Under the pieces are notes generated by a model that had not been told where the DNA came from, searched no databases, and worked only from the letters and a program-made list of their open reading frames with translations. Shown here piece by piece: positions 36,832 through 47,300 of a stretch of DNA of 64,000 bases (the first letter of the stretch is position 1; each line of letters starts with the position of its first letter). The position numbers and the translations under genes are program-made. The DNA is from Saccharomycopsis phalli (lineage: Eukaryota > Ascomycota > Saccharomycetes > Ascoideales > Saccharomycopsidaceae): positions 1,590,501-1,654,500 of the forward strand of contig CP073213.1 in assembly GCA_020342235.1 (NCBI GenBank), read 5' to 3'.

Positions 36832-37830
36832 TTATTCCTTGACACTGTAGATGAGCTGTTCACTCTCACCAAAGCCTGGGTCCTCTATTCTTCGCAATTG
36901 AAAGTTTTCGTCGAACCAGTCTATCATTTCAACTATGGTTTTGCATTCGTTTAACTGTCGTCTAAGCAGTCTAGGCATGCCATGCTCCATCATACAGCTG
37001 AGATGATGCTGTACAAGTCGAAACGGTAAGCCGTATTCCATGGAATAGTTCCAGAATCGTTCGACTGTTCCCCAGGTAGTGCTGTCAATTCCTTTGAATA
37101 GGCATGGGTTATTCAATATACCTCTCACTGCCATGACCCCGTCCACCTTGGTTTGTTGGACAATTCGATAAATATCCTCAAAAGCAAAACAATCTCCATT
37201 TGCTACTACTGGGACCGATTTAATATTTTCTTTAATAATCTTAATGGCCTCCATGTCAGCAGGCTCCGAAGAGCGGGTATCTTTGGTTCTTCCATGCACG
37301 GTTATCCAGTCGACACCAGCTGCCTCCACTTTTTTGGCAAACTCCACTGTCTCTTGAACATTGGGATGAAGTCGTATCTTGGTTTCAAACCTCACCTTAG
37401 ACCCATACTTTTCTTTAACTGCCAGAACCATTTCGGCGACTTTGTCGGCATCCGACATTAAGGCTGCTCCAATTCCCTCTCTTACTTGTTCTTTAACGGG
37501 ACAACCGCAATTTAGACCAATTCCATCACAGTATGGATGGACCATGTCCACGAACCGCAATAAATCAACAACGTTGTTCGATCCAACTTGGATTATAAGC
37601 ACCTTATCTCTATCATTTGTTGTGAAATCAGATGCCCTGGCCATTTCATTACGTACAAATTCTCTGGCAAGGATCATTGGCGAGTAGACAATATCGGCTT
37701 GGTTATCTCTCATTAATTCACGGAACGGCAACTTGGAATATCTAACCATAGGCCCGGCAATATACACTGGCCTATTTTCCGCCTTGCATTTTTTAAACAC
37801 CTCTAGCGGATCTTTCCTTTGAACAGACAT
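36832..37830 (-). CDS. DUS4: tRNA-dihydrouridine synthase DUS4
   Basis: FMN- and NADPH-dependent enzyme reducing uridine to dihydrouridine in the tRNA D-loop (positions 20a/20b in S. cerevisiae). The 332-residue product opens with the TIM-barrel start GPMVRYSKLPFRELM (26-40), has the active-site block GIGLNCGCPVKEQVREGIGAALM (103-125) with catalytic Cys110, the FETKIRLH strand, VHGRTKD and the phosphate-binding VVANGDC. PMVRYSKLPFR separates Dus4 from Dus1-Dus3. It is divergent from DUS3 with only 172 bp between the two start codons. Confidence 0.96.
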   Translation of the reverse strand: MSVQRKDPLEVFKKCKAENRPVYIAGPMVRYSKLPFRELMRDNQADIVYSPMILAREFVRNEMARASDFTTNDRDKVLIIQVGSNNVVDLLRFVDMVHPYCDGIGLNCGCPVKEQVREGIGAALMSDADKVAEMVLAVKEKYGSKVRFETKIRLHPNVQETVEFAKKVEAAGVDWITVHGRTKDTRSSEPADMEAIKIIKENIKSVPVVANGDCFAFEDIYRIVQQTKVDGVMAVRGILNNPCLFKGIDSTTWGTVERFWNYSMEYGLPFRLVQHHLSCMMEHGMPRLLRRQLNECKTIVEMIDWFDENFQLRRIEDPGFGESEQLIYSVKE

Positions 37831-38002
37831 TGTTGGTATGATCTAGCTGAAGCATTGTAAAAAAAAATCCAACAGGCGAGATACCTGTGTTAATGGGAGT
37901 ACATGTAACGGTCATTTATGTATGCTTCAGCAGTCCCCCGAGATTTTGGTATATGATGCGATGAGGAAAATTTTTTGAAAATCTCAAAGTGAGCAAAATA
38001 CA

Positions 38003-39865
38003 ATGACCATCGACAATAAACGACCGGTGGAAGAATCGCTGGATCTGGTCCAAGCTAAGAAGCCAAAGACCGAAGAACCGCGTACAGAAAAAGGAGTTGC
38101 TGCCATAAAAAAGGAATATATTGTTACTGATTCCCGATTGCAAGTAATCAATGATGATAATGCCGAGGATCTTGGAGACAGAGACGCATCTGGAGTGTCA
38201 GGGGAGAAAGATAAGAAGAAGAGAAAAAGGGGTCAGAACAAGAAAAGAGAATTGACTCAGCAAAGGGATACAATCCGGCTATGTTCCTCTGTTATAGACC
38301 CAGATGATGAGCGGACTTGTCCATTTGGTATTGATAAATGCCGCAATAGTCACGATATCAAAGCATATTTGGAGACCAAGCCTAAAGATATTGAAGGAGA
38401 GTGTCCTAACTTCAAGCATTATGGGTTCTGTAGCGCAGGGTTGAAATGTAGATGGCTAAGCAACCACTATGATGCGGAAACCGGAAAGTTAATTAAGACA
38501 AGTGAGGCGTGTGAGAGTGATGAGATCAATAAGATTTCAACGGAGGATAAAATCTCGCTTCAAAAGAAGAAATATTCCTACGCCAGCAGCAATCAGATAA
38601 TTGATTACTTGGACGAGATTGTCAAACATAACAGTGAGTGGAATAATTCTACCAAGGAAGACCAACAAAAGGACACATTGCAGGAAAAGAAAGATAACCA
38701 ATTTGATTATGTGGAGGCTCCATTCAAACCGTGGGAAAAGAAGAAATTGAACTATTCCAGGGCTAAAGTTATCTCACCGTTGACTACAGTGGGCAACTTG
38801 CCATATAGAAGACTCATGAAGAAATTGTACGGCGTGGACGTGACGTTCTCGGAAATGGCTCTTGCCTTACCTTTAATCCAGGGTACTAATAGTGAATGGG
38901 CATTAATGAAAGCTCACAGAAGTGAGTACCCTGGGTTTGGTGCCCAGATTGCAACCTCCAAACAATGGCAAGCCGTTAAGGCAGCAGAGGCCATAACCAA
39001 ATTTAGTCCACAAGTTAGTGAAATTAATCTCAACTGTGGGTGCCCAATCGACTTGGTGTATAGACAGGGCGCTGGTAGTGGCTTGTTGGAGCAGCCGGCA
39101 AAGATTCTCAGAATGTTAAGGGGTATGAACAGTGTCAGTGAAGATATTCCAGTGACAGTCAAGTTGAGAATGGGTACAAGGGATAACCATCCGATTGCTG
39201 ATTCGTTAGTGAGAAAAATATTGTATGAAGGTGGAGATGTCGGAGCTATAACTTTGCATGGACGGTCTAGGCAGCAAAGATACACCCGAAATGCTGATTG
39301 GGAATATATAAGTAAGATTGGATCTATTGTCAATGAGTATAATGAGTCCCAGGTTGAAGACAAGGACTCGTATGACAAGCCAAAGGTGTTTTTCATTGGC
39401 AATGGGGACTGTTATAATTTCCAAGACTGGCATGATGCTGTAAACACGCCAGGTATTGACAGTGTCATGATCGCAAGGGGTGCTCTTATCAAGCCTTGGC
39501 TCTTGGAAGAAATTGAGGCTGGGCAATATATTGATAAGTCCGCAACAGAGAGACTAGATATCATGAAGCAATACGCGGAGTTTGCCGTCAACCACTGGGG
39601 AAGTGACGAGTATGGAATCAGCGTGGCTCGACGCTTCATGTGCGAATGGTTGAGCTTTACTTACAGATACATTCCGGTGGGAATTCTTGAACGATTGCCA
39701 AACAAGCTTAATGAACGGCCACCATTTTGGAAAGGAAGAAACGAGATGGAAACATTGTTGGGATCAGGGGACTACAAGGATTGGATAAAGATTACAGAAA
39801 TGTTCTTGGGACCTTCAAATGACAAATTCAATTTCATTCCAAAGCACAAAAGCAACTCATATTAA
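38003..39865 (+). CDS. DUS3: tRNA-dihydrouridine synthase DUS3
   Basis: Enzyme making dihydrouridine 47 in the variable loop of tRNAs (and some mRNA sites). The 620-residue product has a Lys-rich N-terminus with a likely nuclear signal (KKKRKRGQNKKRE, 71-83), two CCCH zinc fingers (CPFGIDKCRNSH at 106-117 and CPNFKHYGFCSAGLKCRWLSNH at 134-155), and the Dus barrel from AKVISPLTTVGNLPYRRLM (254-272), with the active-site INLNCGCPIDLVYRQGAG and catalytic Cys347, then VKLRMGTRDNHP and ITLHGRSRQQRY. Zinc fingers fused to the barrel are specific for Dus3. It is convergent with YET3, 23 bp apart. Confidence 0.97.
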   Translation: MTIDNKRPVEESLDLVQAKKPKTEEPRTEKGVAAIKKEYIVTDSRLQVINDDNAEDLGDRDASGVSGEKDKKKRKRGQNKKRELTQQRDTIRLCSSVIDPDDERTCPFGIDKCRNSHDIKAYLETKPKDIEGECPNFKHYGFCSAGLKCRWLSNHYDAETGKLIKTSEACESDEINKISTEDKISLQKKKYSYASSNQIIDYLDEIVKHNSEWNNSTKEDQQKDTLQEKKDNQFDYVEAPFKPWEKKKLNYSRAKVISPLTTVGNLPYRRLMKKLYGVDVTFSEMALALPLIQGTNSEWALMKAHRSEYPGFGAQIATSKQWQAVKAAEAITKFSPQVSEINLNCGCPIDLVYRQGAGSGLLEQPAKILRMLRGMNSVSEDIPVTVKLRMGTRDNHPIADSLVRKILYEGGDVGAITLHGRSRQQRYTRNADWEYISKIGSIVNEYNESQVEDKDSYDKPKVFFIGNGDCYNFQDWHDAVNTPGIDSVMIARGALIKPWLLEEIEAGQYIDKSATERLDIMKQYAEFAVNHWGSDEYGISVARRFMCEWLSFTYRYIPVGILERLPNKLNERPPFWKGRNEMETLLGSGDYKDWIKITEMFLGPSNDKFNFIPKHKSNSY

Positions 39866-39888
39866 AATATAAAGTATATACAATTGAT

Positions 39889-40445
39889 TTATTCAAGTGC
39901 TTTTAATTCCTTGGTTAATTTCTCTTGTTGAGCCTTCAATTGAGCAATTCGTTCTTGCTTGGTTGATTTCAGATCAGCATCCTTAGAATCCAAAGCGCCG
40001 CCTCTTACTGTCTTCTTGATATCAATCAACTCAGCAACCAATGAATATGTTCTAGTAATAATCAAAGTCAAAAACAAAGTGAACCCTGTAAGGTACAAGT
40101 TTCTTTGCGCGTAAAATCTCTTTGCTTGGATTTCACTTCTGTCAACAAATGGGGCCCCAGCTGGAACATTCTTCAATTCGGTATCAATAGTCGAAGCCTT
40201 GTTAAATGCGTCGACAAATAAGATTAAAATAAAAATCAAAATCGATTTAATGGACACCTGAACTTGCACTGACTGAAATGGTGTAGATATAGCATTTAAT
40301 AGAGGAGCTCTCATCTTTGATGGCAAGGGTAAGGCCAAAAGAGTGAAAAATAGCATTTCGGTAATCAAAAAGCCAAATATCTAGGCATTAGTAACTTAAC
40401 TGGGTTAATTGTAATAATACATACCAAATTATAATATAATGCCAT
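39889..40445 (-). CDS. YET3: YET3-type BAP31 homologue, one 44-nt intron
   Basis: Multi-pass ER membrane protein of the BAP31 family, associated with the translocon and membrane-protein sorting. Exon 1 (40425-40445) encodes MALYYNL; the intron (40381-40424, 44 nt) starts GTATGT, has the branch site TACTAAT and ends CTAG; exon 2 (39889-40380) continues IFGFLITEMLFFTLLALPLPS. Without splicing, the conserved N-terminal helix would lack a start codon. The 170-residue product has three hydrophobic segments (about 3-25, 45-63, 105-123) and a C-terminal Lys/Glu coiled coil ending LTKELKALE. S. cerevisiae Yet3 is about 200 residues. The neighbourhood (AHK1, BRE1, RPL31) favours YET3 over YET1. Confidence 0.9.
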
Positions 40446-40534
40446 TGTTTATAGTAAATTAACGAAAATAATTAAGGTTAATATATGAGCAACCAATATC
40501 ATGGACAGGGCTTCGTTGCTTCAACCTAACATAC

Positions 40535-40542
40535 CCGGGTAA
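40535..40542 (-). promoter_or_regulatory. Reb1-type site in the YET3/SFP1 divergent promoter
   Basis: CCGGGTAA on the plus strand (TTACCCGG on the minus), embedded in the palindrome TACCCGGGTA (40532-40541). It lies 90 bp upstream of YET3 and 242 bp upstream of SFP1. The rest of the 338-bp spacer shows no gene. Confidence 0.5.
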
Positions 40543-40783
40543 CATTGAGCATTTGCCATCGGTTTCTTTTTTGTTCAGCTGGCCCAAAAAAGGATTTTGA
40601 ATTCCTCACCTAATTAACTAGTCGGAGTATATTAGAAAGAAAGTCCAATTGTTCTCAATAGAGTGAATAAATTGGGTGTTTAGGTGGAAAGGTTTATACT
40701 ATATAGCAGATAATATAGTACAAGAACAAGAATATAGAGGTTTAGTTCTTATTTGAGACACTCTGAACAGTTTTGGAAGAAAG

Positions 40784-42307
40784 ATGAATCCCGAATTCTC
40801 TGTGAATATTCAACCAGGGGCAAATGGCGATAGTGACATATTCGATTTTGATTTTGACAGTGCCATGTCTAATCTGAATTCTCCAAATTTTAACCCGTCA
40901 AACAATGATATTACTAGCTATGATTTTGATTTAAACAAAAATCAGCAGCTAAACATTAGCGCAACTCCAATTGACATTGCTTATCAGAAAGGATCCAATG
41001 CGTTTGGCTTTCGCAACCAGGCTCAGACGAATGGACAACCACAAATAAACCAGCATATGCATCAGCCGAACAACAATAACAATAACAACAACAACAATAA
41101 TAATAATAACAATAATGCAGGTAATAATGGTAGTGGTGGCTTGAGTAACAGTATTGTGAACAATATCAATAACCAAAATATTGCAAACTTCTTGAATAAT
41201 CCTAGACTTCGGAGGGAAAGTATAGCACATACTCAGGGAATGGGAGGTGTGAGTTTTGGTTCTTTGACAATTGGAAGTTGGTTGAAAGATGAAGTGTTGT
41301 TTCATCATAACGGAGTAGTGGGAAACAATCAAACTGGTAACGGCCAGCAGGTCAACAACATGAATGCGATACATAACGGGCAATATAATAATAATGGAGC
41401 AAACAGTGATGGAAACAGCAACGTTTTGAGTTTAAATAATGATTTAATGATGGCAATGTCACCTCCCCAAGTTAACTATTTACCAAACTTGGAGGCTGAT
41501 TATTGCAAAGATTACAGCTGTTGTGGAAGTCTATTGCCTACTTTACATGACTTGCTAAGGCACTATGAAGAGGCACATATATCTATATCTCCGCCAAATG
41601 AAGACATGAACAAAACCAAGGTGCGTCCACACAGCGAGTTAATGGAAGGTGTGTCGACAAATGAAGTGTTCTTGTCTAACAAGAATAGCAACCATATGAA
41701 CAACTCAAGCGCAGTGGATATTAACGATACTAACATGGCAGACGGCAATATAACCGGTATGAATAACCCTGAAATGTTTAATTTTGGTAACCTGATGAGT
41801 CTTTTAGGGAATAACGGTAACGGTGCCGGTAACTATAATGGAGGGGTGCTACTACAGAATAATCTTGACGCCAGGAATCAGGGTCTACCCACTTTTGATT
41901 TTAATAACAATTCTAATTTACACAACAATAATCAAATCAACACTCAGTCGGATAATAGAAATGATAATACTAATGATGATGATGAAATTTGCATTGATGA
42001 CCCTGCTAGGCATTTGTATGTGGAGCACGGCGAAAAAAGACCTTATAAATGTCCAGTGATTGGATGTGATAAAACTTACAAAAATCAAAACGGTTTGAAA
42101 TACCATAAAACACATGGTCATCAAAATCAGAAATTATTCCAGAACCCTGACGGCACTTTTAGTGTGATTGACCCTGAGAGCAATGCTCCATACCCAGATG
42201 GTAACTTTAACCTAGAGAAGGATAAACCATATCGTTGTGAAGTTTGCGGTAAAAGATATAAGAATTTGAACGGATTGAAATACCACAAAGGCCATACCAC
42301 TCATTAG
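40784..42307 (+). CDS. SFP1: SFP1, zinc-finger activator of ribosome biogenesis
   Basis: TORC1-regulated transcription factor that activates ribosomal-protein and ribosome-biogenesis genes and sets cell size. The 507-residue product has an Asp/Phe-rich start, an Asn-rich low-complexity region with a long poly-Asn run (41071-41118), an atypical central finger (YSCCGSLLPTLHDLLRHYEEAH, about 243-264) and two C-terminal C2H2 fingers (CPVIGCDKTYKNQNGLKYHKTH, about 424-445; CEVCGKRYKNLNGLKYHKGH, about 485-504), which are nearly identical to those of S. cerevisiae Sfp1, including the linker PDGTFSVIDP. It is divergent from YET3. SEI1 follows downstream, as in S. cerevisiae. Confidence 0.95.
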   Translation: MNPEFSVNIQPGANGDSDIFDFDFDSAMSNLNSPNFNPSNNDITSYDFDLNKNQQLNISATPIDIAYQKGSNAFGFRNQAQTNGQPQINQHMHQPNNNNNNNNNNNNNNNNAGNNGSGGLSNSIVNNINNQNIANFLNNPRLRRESIAHTQGMGGVSFGSLTIGSWLKDEVLFHHNGVVGNNQTGNGQQVNNMNAIHNGQYNNNGANSDGNSNVLSLNNDLMMAMSPPQVNYLPNLEADYCKDYSCCGSLLPTLHDLLRHYEEAHISISPPNEDMNKTKVRPHSELMEGVSTNEVFLSNKNSNHMNNSSAVDINDTNMADGNITGMNNPEMFNFGNLMSLLGNNGNGAGNYNGGVLLQNNLDARNQGLPTFDFNNNSNLHNNNQINTQSDNRNDNTNDDDEICIDDPARHLYVEHGEKRPYKCPVIGCDKTYKNQNGLKYHKTHGHQNQKLFQNPDGTFSVIDPESNAPYPDGNFNLEKDKPYRCEVCGKRYKNLNGLKYHKGHTTH

Positions 42308-43360
42308 TTGAAGTTTCTATATATAAGTATATATTTATATATAATTTTTTTTTCTTTGAGGGTATGGTACAGCATTTACTTTATGGGGTTTGTTTTAGAC
42401 TAAATGATTTTATGAATACTTAAAATTTTCTAGAGATAGCTTTTGGATGTTATGTATAAATTTGAATAAATAAATTGTATCTGTCGCATATAGCAGTTGT
42501 TAGTAGCTTCTCATTGCAACCAGTCGTTAGTACTGCGCTTCTATGTGGGGATAGATAGCAATCGGGGATTGTATCGGTTAGATCCGAAACGCTACTTGTT
42601 TGCTTGCTCCCGCGAAATTGCCGATCCATATTAACTCAGGTTGACTTGATTGCAGCATGTTGATACACAAGGCTACAGCCACTCCGATTTATCGCGTAAA
42701 TTAAGCTACATACGAAATAGGATATTCTTAATTAGTTTAGCAGTGGACCTGCTGAGTTTCTAATTTCACGTAGATATAGTGGGGACTTACTATATGCTAC
42801 GCCTAAGCATACTGTTAGACGCGGGCACTAGTGACAAATTATCAATGGAATCAAACAATTTACTGGTGTATTATTGCCTTCTGTTTATTTCTCGTATACG
42901 TACTGAGGTGTGGTTTGTATTAGAACGTGACATGATGAGAGCTATACAGCGAGTCAAAACAATATCTAACTAAGTAGGTTATACTCGGTAACAGATATAA
43001 CACAGTATTGTGGACGGCAACGTGAAACATAAATGAATAATCACAAGGTATAAATTACGTTGTAGTTGTAAATCGGGCTTTTTAGTTTGGTGTAATGTGG
43101 TATTTTTGATTATTAGACTAACCTTCTGTTAAACATGACCAATTATGACATAATCCCGGCCAGAGTCTCAATTTCTAGTGTGTATGTATTGACTAAAATT
43201 AAAAGCTGGTATATTGTATAATCATCAGCTATAGTTTTATTCTTTATTCTTTCATTGTCATTTTTCAATAATAAGTGCCGTCCTTAAAGTGCATAGTAGT
43301 AGATTGGCAGCGTCTGTTTTTTGTCTGTCTAGAAATTACACTCCTGACATTCCTTATATT
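42308..43360. other. 1.05 kb gene-free region between SFP1 and SEI1
   Basis: It holds the AT-rich SFP1 3' flank and the SEI1 promoter. A 64-codon frame at 42779-42973 lacks any supporting feature. No tRNA or snRNA signature was recognised. Confidence 0.5.
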
Positions 43361-44293
43361 ATGCCAGAATCCAGTGCAATAATTGCTTCAAGAGGCATAG
43401 TATATATAACAATAATATTGTTGTCAGTGATATTTATTATATTTCCCTGGTCAATATACACGTTTAACAAATTCTACACTACTATAATATCAGGGTTCTC
43501 AAATGTCATCATACCAATAAATTTAGATTATCAACACTTCAGTCAGCTGCCATTTGTGGTTGTCAATTTTGATCAACAAAAGTTATTAGATATTCTATCT
43601 TTAGACTCCAACTATGATCTATACCTTCAATTCAATCCTTATTGTCACACAGAATCTCGCCATCAACAATATTCGATAAAAACAACGCTACTTAGTACTA
43701 ATTTGACGGACAAGCTAAATGCCAGGCTCCAGGACACAAATTTAAATAAATATGATTTGAAGTATCAGTCAAACCATATGCCTTACTGGCCTTTTACCAG
43801 CTATATCGACACTGAGATGAGTTATCATCCGTCAGACACACTATTCACATATACCCAGTCAGTACTTCTTGACTGCAAAAATGCCGAAAATGAAAACATT
43901 CTCATTCCTCCCATTTTGAAGTCGTTGTTACCGCCATTTATATACAAAATTGGCCTAAACCATGGCCTCTCCCTGACAAGAACCAAGCTTAATCTAGTAT
44001 CTGGCCTTACTGTTACCCCACAACTAAAAGGTATGTCGCTTATAGTAGAATTTAATTCCCCGATTATCATCGACAATATTAATTCTATCCTAAGTCTATC
44101 CTTAAAGAGGGGTTATTGGAATTCTCTTTTGGAAAATCATACTATTGTGGCTTATGCTGTTGGAATTTCTATCCTCTTCGTGGTCAACAGCATCATTTAT
44201 GTTCTCAGCTGCCTTTTCATATTCTCTTGGCTTAACCAAAGTGTATATCACAAGGCCATTGGCCAATATTTACCGCCTACTGTTAAGAATTAA
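43361..44293 (+). CDS. SEI1: Seipin (SEI1/FLD1)
   Basis: ER membrane protein that organises lipid-droplet formation at ER-droplet contacts. The 310-residue product (first ATG at 43361; the frame is open upstream without ATG) has the seipin layout: a short cytosolic N-terminus, one membrane helix (about 12-34), a long luminal region (35-260) of alternating strands and helices, a second membrane helix (about 264-288) and a short cytosolic tail. The first helix is followed by PWSIYTFNKFYTTI, resembling the PLSILIYHDFY of yeast seipin. Sequence similarity is weak, as usual for this family; its place directly after SFP1, as in S. cerevisiae, is the strongest support. It is convergent with SNT1. 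Confidence 0.8.
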   Translation: MPESSAIIASRGIVYITIILLSVIFIIFPWSIYTFNKFYTTIISGFSNVIIPINLDYQHFSQLPFVVVNFDQQKLLDILSLDSNYDLYLQFNPYCHTESRHQQYSIKTTLLSTNLTDKLNARLQDTNLNKYDLKYQSNHMPYWPFTSYIDTEMSYHPSDTLFTYTQSVLLDCKNAENENILIPPILKSLLPPFIYKIGLNHGLSLTRTKLNLVSGLTVTPQLKGMSLIVEFNSPIIIDNINSILSLSLKRGYWNSLLENHTIVAYAVGISILFVVNSIIYVLSCLFIFSWLNQSVYHKAIGQYLPPTVKN

Positions 44294-44364
44294 TAGATGG
44301 ATATTCATTAATCTACTGTACAAACAATCTAAACTTCCCGACCCAAAAAAAATCAAAAATACAT

Positions 44365-47300
44365 CTAGTTTCGTTCCTGCGAATAATATCTATAATCACG
44401 ATACGGTGGAAATGCTTCAGCCTTAGGCTTGGTTTCAGTCAAGTGGTAGTTACTTAAATCCTCCTTTGGATTCTGTTGCTGCTTCTGCTGATACGATGCT
44501 GCCGCAATAAGGGCATCGAAGTTCGAGGTATGTGGCAATTTAGGAGGATTCTCATGAATACTCCAGCCTCCGTTTAGTTTCTTTGTGTCAACTAGTGAAG
44601 GCAATACCGATGGTTTAGCGTCAGCCACTGGTGAACTTTTTCCAGTTTGATAGTTTAATATTGATCTTGATCCAAGAGTTTGGAACAGTAGTAATGACCT
44701 CGAAGCATCGTATGGGGGGAAAGTTCGCTCATTTTTAACAGGGAAGTTAGTCAAAGGTGGTAAATTGACAGGTGTTGTACTTCTCGATTCTATAACTGGA
44801 GGTCTCGGTAAAGAACCATTATTTAACAAGTTGAAGATCGAGGATTTGTTGGTTCCAGCTTGCTTAGGGGTAACCGACCGACTAATGAAGCTGGGGATAT
44901 TCAGCTTAGGCGAACTAGATCGAGTAATCGACGGCGACGAATCGTGTTTACCATGATAATCTTGAGTATCTTGGTTCAAAATAGAGGAAATATTATGCTT
45001 TTGCAATGGCTTATGTATAACTTCAGGAGCTGGAGCCTGCTCAGTCTTGTTATAAAATACCCCAAGTGGTACCATCACACTCTTTTGTGGCACTGGAGAA
45101 ATCAAGCGAGAAGGAGGAGGCACCACCGTCGATTTCTCAACGAAGTATCCCAAAGGCGGCGGCGCAACCTCCTCTGTTTTCATATATGCAATCGGTGGAT
45201 TTGTAAATGACCGTTGTGAAAAATTTTCTAAGGCCTTCTCATGGCGGTCTTTATCCACTTTTTCTGCTGTTTCTCTCCAGCTTTCCTTGAATGAATTCTT
45301 AGAATAGTAATTTCTCACCATTATAGTCGTCTTTGAACCCATTTCTTTAGCAATTAACTCCCACTGAGTGCCATGCTTTTCCAACAATTTAGGAAACATC
45401 GAAATCTCAGCAACACTCCAGTAACTAGAGACTGGCTTGGGTCTATTATCACTTTGAAGTACCATTTCCTCAGCTTTGTTCTCTTCGTGAAAATGAGAGT
45501 TCCCATTAACCTGAACTTGCAAAATTGATTCTTGAGGCTGAAGCTTTTCGATCACTGGTGAGGTTACTTTTTCTAGATCCCTTCTTGGTTTTGGAGTTCT
45601 CTTCCTTCTAATTTCCAAAGCCTCAACAATATCTGGTTCCTCTACTTCAGAAAATTGCCTCTTACCAGATTTCACCTTATTTCTTTTGGATTTTTCTAAT
45701 TCACTATCAATTTCTATCTCCGTTGTCGGGGTGCTGCTCAAGGATTTCTCTTCCACCTTCTTGCTAGAATTTTTAGCCTTGTTTCCCTTCTTTCTGGTAT
45801 TGATTTTCCGGGTTCGCTTATTTAAAACCAACTGCTTATAGTTTGTGTGCCGCTTAGTGTTATAATAATGTTTAACACATTCCTGGGAAGTTCTCAAGCC
45901 ACCCATCAATTGAGAAATTTTTCCAAATTTCTTTGGGTTTGCAACATATGCCTCAACGAATAATTCATGTTCCTCTTTAGTGAAGTTATCAATCGGATCA
46001 GTTTTCAATCTTTGAGTAAAAACACTCTGGTCCACCACCAAATTATTAATATTTATAAAATGCTTGCCGTATTTAACAATAGGATCCATAATCATTTCGG
46101 GAATAGTAGCAGCATGCAGTTCGGCCTTATAGAGTGGATCATTCATCTTAATCTGCTGTAGAATCTTTTCAAATTCGGCTTCTGAAGTCACGCTATCAGC
46201 CATATGAAGTCTGTTTCTTCGGCTCGTTGGAGTCTTCTCTTCGGTCTGGCTATCATCTGGTTTTGAAAACTCATCTTCAAACTGTGCTTGGTAATCAGGG
46301 TACACATTTACTAGCTGTTTCTCATTGGCCTCACATTTACTATCCCACTTCGCTTTAAACTCTTGATAATCCCTTTTAGCACTCAATATATTGAAATAAA
46401 TTCTCTTCTTCGAAGCTTGGAATACCTTGAGCAATCTAGGTTTGACAACTTGCTCGTTAATCAATGGGTTTTCCGTGAAAAAAGAATAATCCAAGTGAAA
46501 CTCAGTAATGGGTTTCTTGAGTAAAAACTTTTGATGCTCAACGATTTCCTCTCTTGGTCGGTTCTTGAGATCAAATAGTTTTTGCTCCAATCGATTCAAG
46601 GGAAAAACACAGCCTTCTCCAATATTAACGTATAATTTATTATGATGCTTTTTCAATGACTGTTTGCTCTTTAATTTTTTACTTGGTGCCTCCAGCAACT
46701 CTGTGTCCTCATTAATCACATTTAACTCTGTGTCCTCATTAATCACATTTTCAACTTCTAATTCCTTAGCCCGCTCCACTTCATCTTCTTCATTTATCTC
46801 ATCGTAATCAATATGAATATCAGAATCAATATTATAATCGTCATCCTCTTCTATCACTGTATTTTTCTTCATATCCGGCGTAATATTATTAGCAGAATCT
46901 ATTTCTTTCTCTGTATCTTTATCTTCATCTTCATGGGCTTTAGTATTTAGTGGCTCCGGTACACGCAGCAGATCCATTATTACATTGGAGTTACGATCGG
47001 ATTCCTCTGCTGCAGCAGGGGTTTGTTCTTGACTTTTCATGATTTCGTGTGAATCATTCGCAACTACTGGACTTTTATCCAGGGTCTCCAACAGACATTC
47101 GACTTTTACTTCCTTGGTATCCTTTTCCGGTTTCGTATTGATTTTGACATCTTCAACCAGTAAGTCATTTAATTTCTCTGTCTCCTTCGCATCCTGGATT
47201 CCATCTGGCTCATCTGACCGCTGCTCATCGCTCTTAATCATTCTACCTTTGTCAACCCCCAAGTTTAGAGAACTATCAAAATGAGAATCTTTCGGCGAAG

